This document shows, piece after piece, positions 22,974 to 34,642 of a stretch of 64,000 nucleotides of DNA (position 1 is its first letter; each line of letters opens with the position of its first letter). The notes under the pieces are model-generated. The model was not told where the DNA came from, searched no databases, and was given only the letters and a program-made list of their open reading frames with translations. This stretch comes from Nemophila menziesii. Taxonomy: Eukaryota > Streptophyta > Magnoliopsida > Boraginales > Hydrophyllaceae. The stretch is from NCBI GenBank assembly GCA_029959085.1, contig JARWIR010000001.1, positions 69,626,899 through 69,690,898 of the forward strand, given 5' to 3'. Both the position numbers and the translations under genes were made by a program.

Positions 22974-23926
22974 GTTTGATTTGACCCCAAACTCAAGTTA
23001 TACCAAGGATGGAATAAAGTTAAGAAAGATTGGTGTAGCTTGAGTTTCATTCTTGGATTTGATGAAAGAAGAAGGGTTCTTGATGAATCTTGGAAGAATG
23101 TTTGAAAGCTTGATGATCTTGATGGTGTTTAATGGTGTAGTGTGATAAATTTGATGAAGAATTTGTGTTTATGGAGGATGGAGGATAGATTATTGATGTT
23201 ATTGTGTTTGTTGTAAAGGTTTAATCAAGCTTCAAGGTCTATTTATAAGGTTGGGAGCTGGAAAATTCGTATTGGGAAGGCTAGGGTTTGCACTTGGTAA
23301 GGTAAAAAGTGTATAAGGCAACAAACTCTTCAAACCGACCTACTGGCCGGCATACCGGGGATAATGGCCAGCGTACCGGTGCTGGACGTCTTTCTTTTTG
23401 TAACATTCTGCCTTGAACCCGAGTCCACTACCCGAGGCCACGTGTTCTTGGGTGCCAGCAAACCGGCGGTGTTCACCGTCATTGTCGGTGCGCTTGTCTC
23501 CTCAGATTCGCGCTCCGTCAAAATACCTGTGTCGAGCAACCCATGGGCACGTGTTTTCCATCTGGCCGGCATACTGGAATTCTGGTCGGCACGCCGGTGC
23601 GACTATTCAATTTTTCCTACCTCTCGGAAAACAACCCGAGCCTTAAACCTGTGGGCACGTGTTTCTGCTCCACCGGCAATGTCGGTGATCTGACCGGCTC
23701 GCCGGCTAGTGCAGCAGATTTTTCCCTTTTCATTCCTTAGCACCCCAAACTCAATTCCTGCACCATTAACACACTATCTTTCTCATTTCTATTTAAAAGT
23801 ATACACTAAGACTCAACTATTACTTAGAATTATACACTAGGAATTGAAAAACATAAAGCAATAAACTAATATATAATAAACTGGCTTTTGTTTAACGTCG
23901 TTAAGCTCGACGGGTTACCTCATGAA
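22974..23926 (-). repeat. D: post-pol non-coding region with CCGG palindromes
   Basis: Between the D integrase tail and ORF3. The part 23330-23740 is GC-rich and holds copies of CCGG-N4-CCGG, such as CCGGCATACCGG at 23347-23358, and degraded copies near 23570 and 23690. Long open frames here on both strands (for example 23364-23693) come from the GC-rich repeat, not from genes. A purine-rich TTGAGTTTGGGGTCAAA tract lies just before the ORF3 start. Confidence 0.65.
23896..23912 (-). other. D: post-pol hairpin
   Basis: CGTCG and CGACG pair around a seven-base loop, followed by TTAAACAAAAG. It sits about 15 bases after the pol stop (23929-23927). The same hairpin follows pol in F, A and B. Confidence 0.6.
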
Positions 23927-25086
23927 TCATTTTTTCACATAACCTCCCCAGCAGTGAGTGAGGTTATCAACATTTTCTACACGGAATTTGCATCTCTTAG
24001 CTTTTAGTATCACCAGTGGATTCGAAATAACCTTTGTGACCATGAAAGGTCCTTGCCAAGAACTCATGGCTTCGCGCGCTTTCAGAGGAGGATCAGGCTT
24101 TTTCATTGCGACCTCTTCGCTCTGAACTCCCTCTTCTCTCTTTCTTTCTTAGGTTCTTTTGGAACCTTCATAGTACGCCCTTTTTCTTTTTTCTTAGCAT
24201 GGTCAAGGTGTGTCTTTTCCTTAGGATATGGAGGATATTTATTAGGTGGTTTCTTTCTAAGCTCTCTTTCCTCCATTCCTAAGGTTTCCACAACCTTAGT
24301 TGGCTCCTGTTCAATCACATCAATCCGGAAACAATCCTCCTTGGGATCCGGAAACTTCATTGGCTTAAACACGTTGAATTTTATCTCCTCGTATCGGATA
24401 CGCATAATCATTTCACCATTCTCTACATCAATCAACGTACGCCCCGTGGCTAGGAATGGTCTTCCCAAAATAATGGGGAAATTCCTTTCCGCGTTGTAAT
24501 CAAGTATAACAAAATAAATAGGAAAGATTAACGTACCTACCTTGACAAGGACATCTTCTAGTCTTCCCTCTGGATGTACAAGGGATCTGTCAGCCATTTG
24601 CAAAACCATAGAGGTGGGTTTTGCGTTTCCTATCTTCAAATTTTCAAAGACTGATTTGGGCATGAGATTAATATTTTCTCCCAAATCGTGTAAAGCTTTA
24701 CCTTTCCATTTAGCACCAATGGAAATTGGAACCGTAAATCTTCCCTGATCAAGTAATTTATGTGGAAATTTACCCTGGCAGATGGCACTACACTCTTCTG
24801 GTAAACCGATCATTTCATTCTCAAGATATTGGCGCTTACTGGTGATAGCTTTTTTCAGGAATTTCATATATTTTGGTACACCTTTGATAGCCTTTAAGAA
24901 AGGTATATTAATGTTGAGCTTACTCACCATAGTCATGAATCTTTGATACTCCGTAGTATCTCCTTTCTTTTGAACTCTTGAAGGGAATGATGGAGGAGGA
25001 CGGACTTCTATAGCATCTTTCTTTTTCGGATTTTCTGGAATCTTCTCCACTTCCACTACTTCTGGTTCATCTTCTTTTTCCACCAC
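23927..25086 (-). pseudogene. D protease joined to integrase C-terminal tail
   Basis: On the minus strand, 25086-24103 is one open frame. It holds the end of gag (EYQRFMTMVSKLNINIPFLK) and then a retropepsin with HDLGENINLMPKSVF and FPIILGRPFLATGRTLIDV. The active-site triad region reads DLGE where related copies have DLGA, so activity is doubtful. After a basic linker and a frame change near 24070, a short integrase-type C-terminal module, GPFMVTKV to HCWGGYVKK, ends at a stop at 23927. RT, RNase H and the catalytic core of integrase are absent. Element A has the same join, so this is probably a lineage feature rather than a private deletion. Confidence 0.8.
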
Positions 25087-25609
25087 ATCCTCTACCGTTT
25101 TTATTTCACAGTTGTTTCTTTTTCTTTCATAACGGGAAAAGGTGGGGGTGGAAGCTTCTTACCACTTCTAAGCGAGATAAAGTTACACTCTTCGTTCCGC
25201 TTAGGTTCTTCAGTGTCACTCGGCAGTTGTCCTTGTTGACGTTGATTCAATTGTTTCGATATTTGAGCTAGCTGATTCTCTAACATTTTAAGTGTTGCGG
25301 CTGTAGATTGCTGCTCTAGGCTAGTTTTCGTTTAAATGTTGATTAATGTCAACAAGGTTTGATGGACATCTAACGCACCTTCTTGAGGTTGAGCAGGTAG
25401 AGCTTTCTGATTCATGGTCTCGGTGTAGGCATATTGAGGAGGTTGTCTCTGAGCTTGAATTCCGTAACCTTGTCCCCCTTGGTAGTTGTTTTGTGGACTT
25501 GGTTGATAGTTATTGCCTTGGGGACGCGGTTGATATGCATGTTGCGGATTAGCGGCCTTATTTGGATTTGAATATTAGAAACCCGGATGGTTTCTATTCG
25601 GTTGATAAC
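25087..25609 (-). pseudogene. D gag, C-terminal part
   Basis: Continues the D gag on the left of the F insertion: HPGF, then a Pro/Gln/Asn-rich stretch with QPRPQGNNYQPSPQNN, a coiled-coil-like LAQISKQLNQRQQGQLPSD and the conserved LRSGKKLPPPPFPVMKEKE. Stops occur near 25330 and 25577, and there is a frame change before 25086. The upstream part with the zinc knuckle is at 40018-41111. Confidence 0.8.
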
Positions 25610-25614
25610 CTTGA
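25610..25614. repeat. Left TSD of element F (CTTGA)
   Basis: CTTGA precedes the F 5' LTR and recurs at 40013-40017 after the F 3' LTR, both within D gag. Confidence 0.92.
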
Positions 25615-27131
25615 TGATGTCTACTCTTTTGTTCTATATTTATATGATTAGGAGACATCAAATTAGGTGATTATCTGGCTATATTAATAGACTTTTAGTA
25701 ATAATATGCAATATTCCAATTTCTCTCCTTCGATTTTAGTATTTTTTGATTTATTAAGCTTTTGTGCGTAATATTGTGTATTTTAGTGATAAGTTTGTAG
25801 GTTTTGAATACTAGCTAGGAGAGGAGTTCGAGAATAAAGTCAAAGATCGTGATATGGGTCAAAGCATGAAGACAAATCCGGAAAGAATTGAGATTTTAGA
25901 GCTGCAAATCTGGAAAGTTGCCAAAGATTGCTGATTTCGAGCCACCTAAGAGTATATTTAGCCACTTACTTGTGAAGAGAAAACGTGCCCCATTGAGTTA
26001 CGGAACTTTAGCAACTAGAATGAGGTCAATCCGAGTTGTAACGAGTCGGTTAGAGCTGTTTTAGTGGAGGTGGTGTAGCAGTTACGGGATTTTGGGCTAA
26101 GATAATAGACTTGGGCCTTTATTATTTCATTTAAACATTAGCTAAGGTCCAAGTCCGATTTTCATAGTATAAATAGGGCTTTTGACTTCTATTTTACAAA
26201 CAATTCATAATTCACAAAGTCAGACAAGAAGAAAAGAAGCAGAAGCAAGGAAAAGAAGAAGCTTGGAGCTGGAGAGTGTCTATATCTCCACTTTGCAGCC
26301 GAGTCATCTTCCTAATTAGGTTTCTTATATTCATTTCTGTAAAACAAATATGAATTCCTTTCAATTTATTTTCTTAGTTTTTACGATTATGAGCTAATTT
26401 CATTAAGTACTTGAGAACGCGTAAGGGGTTGAACCATAATCTATTTCATTCTATGTCTTTGAATTTGGGATTAATTTAATTGAAATCGAATTGGGTATTT
26501 AATATTTTTCTTTAATTTATACTTATTAACTATTATTGAAGTAGCTAATCAATATTAGGACTTAGTGCTTAGGCTATTCCAATTAGTGGCAATTGAATCA
26601 CCTTGACGGGGGGTCTATGTACGGAACTAATTAACGAATGTGTGATAGAAATTATTTGACCTTGACAGGCTTAATTAATCTTAGGGCCAATTGGGTAATT
26701 AGGTTTTAATCATTCGAAGGTGGACTATATTCACCCTGACGGGGTTTGTAGCACCTGAGAAGAGCTCCTTAGTCCATCCTGACCGGGGTAAGGAGATAAT
26801 TGAATCCCGACCAATATTATTTACCGTAGTGTTGCTCGAGTACTACCTCTCATATCTTGCGTCCAACTATTTTTACTTGCGTCTAGCTTTATATTTGCAT
26901 TAATTTAGTCTTTTCATTATTTGTCTTAGTTATTAGAAAAACAAACAACCACTCTTAAAATAATTTACTTGCTTTACGTGCAATTAATCACTATCTGATA
27001 AGCATTAGAGTCAACCAATCCGTCCCTGAACGAATCTGTTTATCACTATTATTACTTGGGACAACCGTACACTTGCGGTTGTGGTTCTCTTTACTTATTG
27101 CATTTATTTTAGAACACACTAAGGACTACCA
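25615..27131 (+). repeat. Element F 5' LTR
   Basis: Begins TGATGTCTAC and ends AAGGACTACCA. It lacks about 50 bases near 26834 that the 3' LTR has. The downstream part holds four spaced CCTTGACGGG-type words (26600, 26659, 26733, 26776), each with short C-run/G-run pairing. Confidence 0.94.
26168..26176 (+). promoter_or_regulatory. TATA box in F 5' LTR
   Basis: TATAAATAG, about 550 bases into the LTR. The same box is at 39000-39008 in the F 3' LTR. Confidence 0.6.
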
Positions 27132-27137
27132 AGTTTT

Positions 27138-27155
27138 TGGTGCCGCTGCCGGGGA
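27138..27155 (+). promoter_or_regulatory. F primer binding site (tRNA-Asp type)
   Basis: TGGTGCCGCTGCCGGGGA, six bases after the LTR, is complementary to the 3' end of plant tRNA-Asp except at positions 4 and 9. The D site is a perfect match. Confidence 0.85.
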
Positions 27156-27260
27156 CGGTAGCGTGTGACCCCAGTGTTTATCCTTTAGTGTTAGTTGCAT
27201 TGTTATTTTTCAGTTTTACGCTTTGTTTGTTCATCTTTTTCAGGTTTTTAGGTTTGGTGT

Positions 27261-29278
27261 ATGCGAAGGAGACTCTTTAAGGATCTTGAGACATTACCTC
27301 CGATCCTTGATAATCCGGAATCATTAGTCAGACTTGCTAACAAGAGAAGGAAAGAACAAGAAGCACTAGAAGTAGAAAGACTAGCCAACGAAATGGATAA
27401 TCTTAACATTCAAAACAACAATGGACAAGGAGTTCAGCTAGACGCGAATGGCCAACCAATAGCGCCACCAGTTGTCCCTAATCCTCCTGTTCAAATCCAA
27501 GTAGCCGAACCATGGTTCCTTACCGGTCCAGCACAAGAACCATTCCTTGCTCATCCTATTGGGATTGGATCAGCTAATATCAATGTTCCTAGATTTCGTC
27601 CAGATTCGGGTATGTTAGCTCAGTTTCAGAATTTTGGAAATTTTCGTGGCAAGCCCGGAGAAAATCCAACTCGCGCAGTACAAAAGTTTATGCAAATCTG
27701 CGATTCATATATCACTCAAGGAGTAACAAAAGAGCAAATGTATTTTGCTACATTAAGATTTTTCTTGATAGATAGAGCGAGTGATTGACATGATTCACAA
27801 GAGCCGGGAAATATTACTAATTGGAAACAGTTACAGGTTGCGTTTGTCGATGGGTATTATCCGTCCAACATGAGGTTAGATGCTCAACTCGAGTTAACAC
27901 ATTTCCGACAAGAATATGATGAAGCGTTGGGTAGAAGTTGGTTGAGATTTTAGAATTGTTTACGAAGAGTCCCCAATCATGGCCTTTCAGATCAACAACA
28001 ATTGAAAATTTTCTATAACGGTCTTGATGGGAGTTCACGAAAAGATTTAGATTTGTTATGTGGTGGTGCGTTCTTACGAGTTCAACCCGTTCACACAAGA
28101 ATCATTTTGGATAGGACAGTCGATAATAAAGTGGGGTGGCATACCGTGAGAACACCAGCTAAAGGGGGAGTTAATAATGTCAACATGGAAGAGAAGTTCA
28201 CTGCCTTAGAGAGAAAAATACAAACCACTTTAGAACAACAATTGAAACAACTCACATTAGCTGTGAAAGAAGGTTTTTCAAGTAAAAGGGTTGAAGTGAA
28301 TGCTACGCAAGAAGTGTATGGGTGTTCGAATTGTGGTGTTCAAGACCATGATTGGGAACATTGTGAGTATAATACCGAAGCCGTGATGTTCGTTTCTAAT
28401 AGGGGAAATTATAATTCGAATGGACAAGGTTATCAACCTAACAGAAACCATCCGGGTTTCCAATACTCAAATCCTAATGGGGTAGCTAATCCTACCTACG
28501 CATATCAACCGCGTCCCCAAGGTAACACTTATCAACCTAGACCACAAAATAACTATCAAGGAGGACAAAATTACAGAAATCAGGCTCAAAGGCAACCTCC
28601 TCAAAATAGTTATAATGATACAATGAATCAAAAAGCCTTACCCTCTCAACCTCAAGAAGGAACTGAAGATCTTCGACTAACAGTAGACAGATTAATGGCA
28701 ATGCAGGCACAATCCATTCAGAATCAACAAACCTATGAAGCTGCATTAAAATTGTTGGGGACTCAAGTAGATCAAATGTCAAAACAATTAAATCAGCGTC
28801 CACAAGGAAGACTTCCTAGTGATACAGAAGTCCCAAAACACACCGAAGATTGTAATGCCATAGCATTGAGAAGTGGTAAGAAACTTCCTCCACCCCCATT
28901 TCCAGTCATGAAAGAAAAAGAAGTGATAAATAAAGAAAAACCAGTAGTGGAGGAGGTAGAAAAAGAAAGTGAACCTGAAGTAATAGAGGTGGAGAAAATT
29001 CCAGAAGTTCAGAAAAAGAAAGATATTGTGGAGAACCGTCCTCCTCCGCCTTTCCCTTCGAGAGTTCAGAAAAAAGGAGATATGGCCGAATATCAGAGAT
29101 TCATCAATTGGGTAAGGGGTCTAAACATAAACATTCCGCTACTTGAAGCTATTAAAGACATACCGAAATACGTGAAGTTTTTGAAGAGAACCCTAACCAA
29201 CAAAAGGCCGTATTGTGATAATGAGATGATTGGTTTACCCGAAGAGTGTAGCGCTATCTGCCAAAGTAAGTTGACACC
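27261..29278 (+). pseudogene. F gag
   Basis: Gag builds the cytoplasmic particle. The frame runs from ATG 27261 to the start of solo LTR G, broken by TGA at 27786 and TAG near 27951, with no frameshift between. Motifs in order: a charged, helical N-terminus (RLANKRRKEQEALEVERLAN), FRPDSGMLAQFQNFGNFRG, the core RSWLRF and RRVPNHGLSDQQQLK, then FYNGLDGSSRKDLDLLCGGA. A CCHC knuckle, C-x2-C-x4-H-x4-C, lies near 28325-28367, followed by MFVSNRGNYNS. The C-terminal part is Pro/Gln/Asn-rich and ends with KLPPPPFPVMKEKE and an acidic, Val/Glu-rich linker. It would continue into protease at 31040 but for the LTR insertion. The start codon is the first in-frame ATG and may not be the original one. Confidence 0.88.
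29274..29278. repeat. Left TSD of solo LTR G (ACACC)
   Basis: ACACC at the left and CCACC at 31035-31039 at the right, one mismatch. Both lie in the F gag-protease reading frame. Confidence 0.7.
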
Positions 29279-31034
29279 TGGTGGCTCCTTGTGTGTTATA
29301 AAATAATGCAATAAAAGTAAAGAGATAAAGGATCCACAGACTGCAAGTGTACGGGTCGTACCAAGTAATAGATAAGTAAAATTGGGATTATCGTCTCCAC
29401 AGGGATTTAAGTAGTTATTCTAAATTCGTGTTCAAGATCAAAATAGATAGTTTTGATTGCTTTAAAAAGATAAATAATAAAGGTGTTTGTTTTCTAATTA
29501 ACTAAATAATAAATTAGACAATAAAATAAACAATTAATAATTATGCAAGAAAGATAAGGATATGCAAGTATGAATCTATCCTATTGAATCTATGATTACT
29601 AAGAATAAGGGTGAATGGGAAATCTCACAATAGTCGGGGATCTACTATCTCCTAGCCCCCGTCAGGGTGGACCTAGAAGCTATCCTACGGTATTACGAAC
29701 CCCGTCAGGGCGATTATAATCTACTTTCAGATGAATACTATTTTACCTCTTTGGCTACGTGGTTAGTCAAGTCTGTCAGGGTCAAATAACGGATACCACG
29801 CGTCTATATTCTAATTCTGTAATTAAACCCCCCCGTCAAGGCGATCACTTCCCCACCAAAGTGAATAGCTTAATTACTAAAACCTACCCTTGATTCGCGA
29901 CGTCAATGATAGTGAACAAGCACAAGAATATAGTCAATGGAAATTAAGAACCAATTCAATTAAATACTAAAATCCCAGATTCAAATTAAAACAGAAAAAC
30001 AATATTCAATGGTTCATATAATTACAATCCTAAAGAGAAATTATGCATAAATAAACTTCTTGAATAAATAGCTTAGAAATACCTCATAGACAAAATAGAT
30101 CTAATAGTAAATTACCCAAAGAATAGAGATGGAGAAGTGTTGAATTGATGTAGTTAAGCTCTAGCTCTTCCTTCTTCCTCCTCTAGATCCTCTTGATTGC
30201 TTCTGTGATGAATTATATGTGTATATTAAGCTTATGCAGCCAAGGGATGATTTTCTAAGGTTTAGAGCTGGTATTTATAGGTGTTAGGTCGAATTACTTG
30301 GAGTGGAAGACAAGTCAAGGACTCTTTAATTCGTAACCCTAAAATCTAGGAAAGGTAAGATTCTGCTGCTGATTTGATTTGGTCATATCTTTTTCAATAC
30401 TTATCCGTTTGAGAAGTTCCAATATATGAAACTGCTTGTCTTGGAAAGAGCTTTCTATTGGTACAGACCATTCGTCCAGAATCCATACCAATATTTAGTT
30501 ATGGAATTATCTTTAAAACGTGGCTTGAATTTCAGATTCATAAGGCAGCTTTTCCTTTTCCTAGTTGAACTCTACTTCCTTCTATCTCCAGATTTCTTCA
30601 AGATCTTCTTTCCTTATCTCCTTAGAATTGATTTAGCATCTAATTTATTTCCATATTATCTCTAAAGCTTCACATTAAATAAATAATTAAACCGCATATG
30701 CTTTAAAAATAATAAGTCATTAAATCAAGACTAGAAATAAGAAAGTGTAATTTAAATTCAAGAAACTCGAATAAGCACACTAGAAATATTCTAAGGCTTT
30801 AATTCTCACTTCTCCTCCTTGGATTGGTTTTTCATGAAATTCATAAACCTACTAACTTTGCACTAAAAATAAGTAAATTAACGCACAAAAGCTCTATAAA
30901 TGCAAATAGTCTAATTCCAAGGGGAGAAAGTGTAATATTGCAATTTAAGCACTAAAGTCAATATGAAAAGACCATTTTCAACCCAAAATGATGTCTCCTA
31001 AGGGCTTATATTTAGAACAAAAAGGGAGACATCA
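29279..31034 (-). mobile_element. Solo LTR G, minus strand, inside F gag-protease
   Basis: A 1756-bp LTR of the same family as the D LTR. On the plus strand it runs from TGGTGGCTCC to GGAGACATCA, so read on the minus strand it starts TGATGTCTCC and ends CCACCA. Internal landmarks shared with D are the CCCCGTCAGGGTG words (29660-29840) and the reversed TATA box. No internal region is present, so it is a product of LTR-LTR recombination. It inserted after F and separates gag from protease. Confidence 0.9.
30272..30279 (-). promoter_or_regulatory. TATA box in solo LTR G
   Basis: TATAAATA on the minus strand, at the same place as in the D LTR. Confidence 0.5.
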
Positions 31035-31039
31035 CCACC

Positions 31040-32801
31040 TACGTTGCTTGACCCTGGGAGTTTCATAATTCCGATATCGATTGGTAAGGAGTGGCAAGGT
31101 AAAGCATTATGCGATTTGGGTGCAAGTATTAATCTTATGCCCAAATCGATCTTTGATAAGCTGAGAATAGGAGATTTGAGACCTACTTCTATGGTCTTGC
31201 AAATGGCTGATAGATCCCTCGTTCATCCGGAGGAACGAATCGAAGATGTCCTCGTTAAGGCAGGTACTTTAGTTTTTCCCGTTGATTTTGTTATTCTTGA
31301 ATACGACGCGGATAGGAATGTATCCATTATTCTGGGACGACCATTCCTAGCCACGGGGCATACTTTGATCGATGTAGAAAACAGAGAACTAACCATGAGA
31401 ATCCAAGACGAGGAGGTGAAGTTTAATGTGTTCAGAGCTATGAAATTTCCAGATGTTCCAGGAGATTGCTTTCGAATGGATGTAGCTGAACATGTCACGC
31501 AAGAGGTATTTGATTGCTTTAATTATGATGATATCTTGCAGGCCGCTTTGACATCAGACTTACCTGAGATGATGGAAGAGCTTGCCAAAACAGTGGCAGC
31601 TCTCAATTCGGGAAACCCAAAATATAGGCGTCCTGCCTATGAACCTGTGAGAGAACTGGGGGAGATGATCGTTAAAAATAAACCATCCATTGAATCTCCT
31701 CCGAAGTTAGAAGAAAAACCGTTGCCAGCTCACCTGAGGTATGCGTATTTGGGTAGTAATAATACTTTACCTGTTATTGCTTCAGCAAATTTAACAGGTT
31801 TCCAAGAAGATAAACTGCTACGTGTACTAAGGGCGAACAAAGAGGCGATAGGTTGGACCATTGCTGATATAAAAGGCATTAGTCCATCCTATTGTCGACA
31901 TAAAATTATTCTTGAAGATGATAGTGCACGTTCAGTTGAAGGTCAAAGAAGATTGATGCCAGCAATGAAGGAAGTAGTGAAGAAAGAAGTGATTAAGCTA
32001 CTAGACGCGGGAATCATCTTTCCCATAGCTAGTAGTGAATGGGTTAGTCTGGTTCAGTGCGTACCAAAGAAAGGAGGAATGACTACCATCCTCAATGATC
32101 AGAATGAAGCCATCTCCACAAGAACAGTTGTTGGTTGGAGGGTTTGTATGGATTACCGCAAGTTGAACAAGGTAACCAGAAAAGACCATTTTCCTCTTCC
32201 CTTCATTGATCATTTGTTAGACAAATTGGCTGGTAGGGAGTATTACTGTTTCTTGGATGGTTATTCGGGGTATAATCAGATTTACGTAGATCCAGCTGGT
32301 CAGCACAAAACCACATTTACATGCCCTTTTGGTACCTTTGCCTATCGAAGGATGCCTTTTGGGTTATGTAATGCACCCGCTACCTTTCAGAGATGTATGA
32401 TGGATATTTTCTGGGATATGATAGATAATTTCCTCGAGGTATTTATGGATGACTTTTCCGTATTTGGTGATAACTTTGATGAGTGTTTATAGAATTTGGA
32501 GAAGGTGTTAATAAGATGCAAGGAAACAGATTTAGTGTTGAATTGGGAAAAGTGTCATTTCATGGTTAGAGAAGGTATAGTGTTGGGTCATAAAGTTTCA
32601 AGTGCAGGGTTGGAAGTTGATCGCGCAAAGATTGAGGTAATAAAAACTCTTCCCCCTCCCATTTCTGTAAAAGGGGTAAGAAGTTTTCTAGGCCATCCTG
32701 GATTCTATCGTCGATTTATTAAGGATTTTTCAAAGATTACAAAGCCTTTGTGTAACTTACTTGAGAAGGACACCAAATTTTTTTCGATGAAGCTTGCATG
32801 A
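31040..32801 (+). pseudogene. F protease and reverse transcriptase
   Basis: Retropepsin cuts the polyprotein and RT copies the RNA. The open frame to 32492 starts after solo LTR G. The protease is LLDPGSFIIPISIGKEWQG, the active site LCDLGASINLMP (Asp present, DLGA) and the flap-like PVDFVILEYDADRN and ILGRPFLATG. The RT follows a linker with LRYAYLG: WRVCMDYRKLNKVTRKDHFP, DGYSGYNQI, FGTFAYRRMPFGLCNAPATF and the catalytic box FMDDFSVFG. A TAG at 32490-32492 breaks the frame just after the catalytic box. The same frame continues with VLGHKVSSAGLEVDRAK and SFLGHPGFYRRFIKDFSK to a stop at 32801, where the frame changes. The catalytic residues look intact, so the breaks are few and probably recent. 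Confidence 0.92.
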
Positions 32802-34611
32802 AGGCATTTCAAGAGTTGTAGGAGAAGCTTATTACTGCGCCAATTGTGTTACCTCCTGATTGGAAAATTCCTTTTGAAATTATGTGTGATGCGAGTGATT
32901 TAGCTATGGGTGTTGTGTTTAGTCAAAGGAAGAACAAGTTATTTCACTCTATCTATTATGCGAGTAAGACATTCACTAGTGCTCAAGTTAATTATACAGT
33001 AACTGAGAAGGAAATTTTAGCGGTAGTTTATGCTTTTGACAAGTTTCGTTCCTATCTTCTGGGAGTGAAAATTGTTGTATTTACCGACCATTCCGCTATA
33101 AAGTACGTTATGGAGAAAAAAGATGCTAAGCCGAGGTTAATCAGATGGGTTTTATTGCTTCAAGAGTTTGACTTAGAGATTCAAGATCGAAAGGGTTGTG
33201 AGAATCAGGTTGCAGATCATTTGTCTCGTCTTGAAGGTCTCGAATCAAACACTAGCCCAGAGTTAGTTCGCAAAGAATTCCCAGATGAAAGTTTATTTGC
33301 TATCTTTAATGGTTCACCGTGGTATGCTGATATTGCAAATCTTGTGGTAAGTGTTTCTTTTCCTGAAGGAGCTACTTCTCAAGACAAGAAGAGGTTAAGT
33401 ACACGTGCCAAACAGTTCTTTTGGGAGGACCCTTTCCTCTACAAAGTGTGTGGTGATCAAATGGTAAGAAGATGCATACCTGAGAATGAGATTTATGAAG
33501 TTATTGCAGGTTGTCACGATTCACCCTATGGAGGACATTTGAAAGGTGACCGCACAGCTGCTAAGGTACTTCAATCTGGTTTTTATTGGCCTACGTTACA
33601 TAATATGTAAAGAAGTGTAACAAATGTCAATTTACTGGGAATATATCTAAGAGGGATGAAATTCCACATAATAACATTCTTGAGGTAGATATATTTGATG
33701 TGTGGGGTATTGATTTTATGGGTCCTTTTGTACCATCCAATGGGAATTTATATATCTTGCTAGATGTTGATTACGTATCAAAATGGGTAGAGGCTGTAGC
33801 TCTACCTACGAATGATTCACGAGTGGTAATTAAGTTTTTAAAATCTCATATTTTCACTAGACATGGCACATCTCAAGTAATTATAAGTGATGGAGGAACA
33901 CATTTTGTGAACAAATATTTGAAGACTGTTCTAGAGAAACATGGGATTAGACATCGCGTTTCCACTGCTTATCATCCTCAAGCTAATGGTCAAGCTGAAG
34001 TTTCAAATCGAGAGGTAAAATCTATCCTTGAGAAGACTGTTGGTCCTACGAGAAAAGATTGGTCACTGAAGTTAGATGATGCACTATGGGCTGATCGTAC
34101 TGCTTTCAAAACTCCGGTTGGTGCATCTCCGTATCGAATGGTGTATGGTAAGGCTTGTCACTTACCTCTTGAACATGAATTGGGTGCATATTGGGCAATA
34201 GCTGAATTGAATTTAGATCCTACCTTAGCTGCTGAGAATAAATTGATTAATTTGAATGAACTTGATGAGTTTCGATTACATGCTTATGAGAATGCTAAAT
34301 TGTACAAAGAAAACACGAAGAGATGGCATGATAATCGAATTAGAGTGAAGAAGTTTGAAGTTGGACAAAAGGTCCTAAAATATAACTCGAAGTTCAGCAA
34401 TTATCCGGGTAAGTTGAGGTCAAAATGGTCGGGTCCTTATATCGTAACAAAAGTCACGCCTCATGGAGCTATTGAGATTGAGAATCTGATCGAGCACCGT
34501 ACCTTCATGGTAAACGATCATCGATTAAAGATTTATAACGGAGGCGAAGACATTAATCGCGCGGTGGATCCACATCCCGGAGAGGTTATGTACCTCCTCG
34601 AAGCACCTTAG
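32802..34611 (+). pseudogene. F RNase H and integrase
   Basis: RNase H removes the RNA strand and integrase inserts the DNA copy. RNase H lies in 32846-33610: [29 protein letters not shown] and [11 protein letters not shown] carry the acidic residues. The zinc-binding part of integrase begins with [20 protein letters not shown] and breaks off at a stop near 33610. The CxxC half (KKCNKCQF) is in another frame. The core, 33700-34611, has [18 protein letters not shown] and AEVSNRE, giving the D, D and E of the catalytic triad. The C-terminal module contains [18 protein letters not shown]. The frame changes twice across this region. The stop at 34611 is followed at once by the post-pol hairpin. 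Confidence 0.92.
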
Positions 34612-34625
34612 AAGTGTGAGGTAAC

Positions 34626-34642
34626 CGTCGAGCTTAACGACG
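34626..34642 (+). other. F: post-pol hairpin
   Basis: CGTCG and CGACG pair around AGCTTAA, 15 bases after the pol stop, followed by TTAAACAAAAG. D has the same pairs. In A and B the closing pair is changed on both sides (CGTCT and AGACG), keeping the stem. Confidence 0.65.

Larger units (their letters stand above)
22093..25609 (-). mobile_element. Athila-like element D (minus strand), 3' portion
   Basis: The downstream half of D, read right to left: gag end, protease, integrase C-terminal tail, post-pol non-coding region with CCGG palindromes, ORF3 and the start of the 3' non-coding region. It is cut off at the left by the deletion junction, so the PPT and 3' LTR are missing. The right edge is the insertion point of element F, beyond which D resumes at 40013. 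Confidence 0.9.

Noticed and set aside
23330..23740. Open frames of up to 109 codons in element D
   Set aside because: They lie in the D palindrome cluster and are not conserved with those of A or B as proteins.
28002..28098. Minus-strand 93-codon open frame overlapping F gag
   Set aside because: Antisense shadow of the gag core, without motif.
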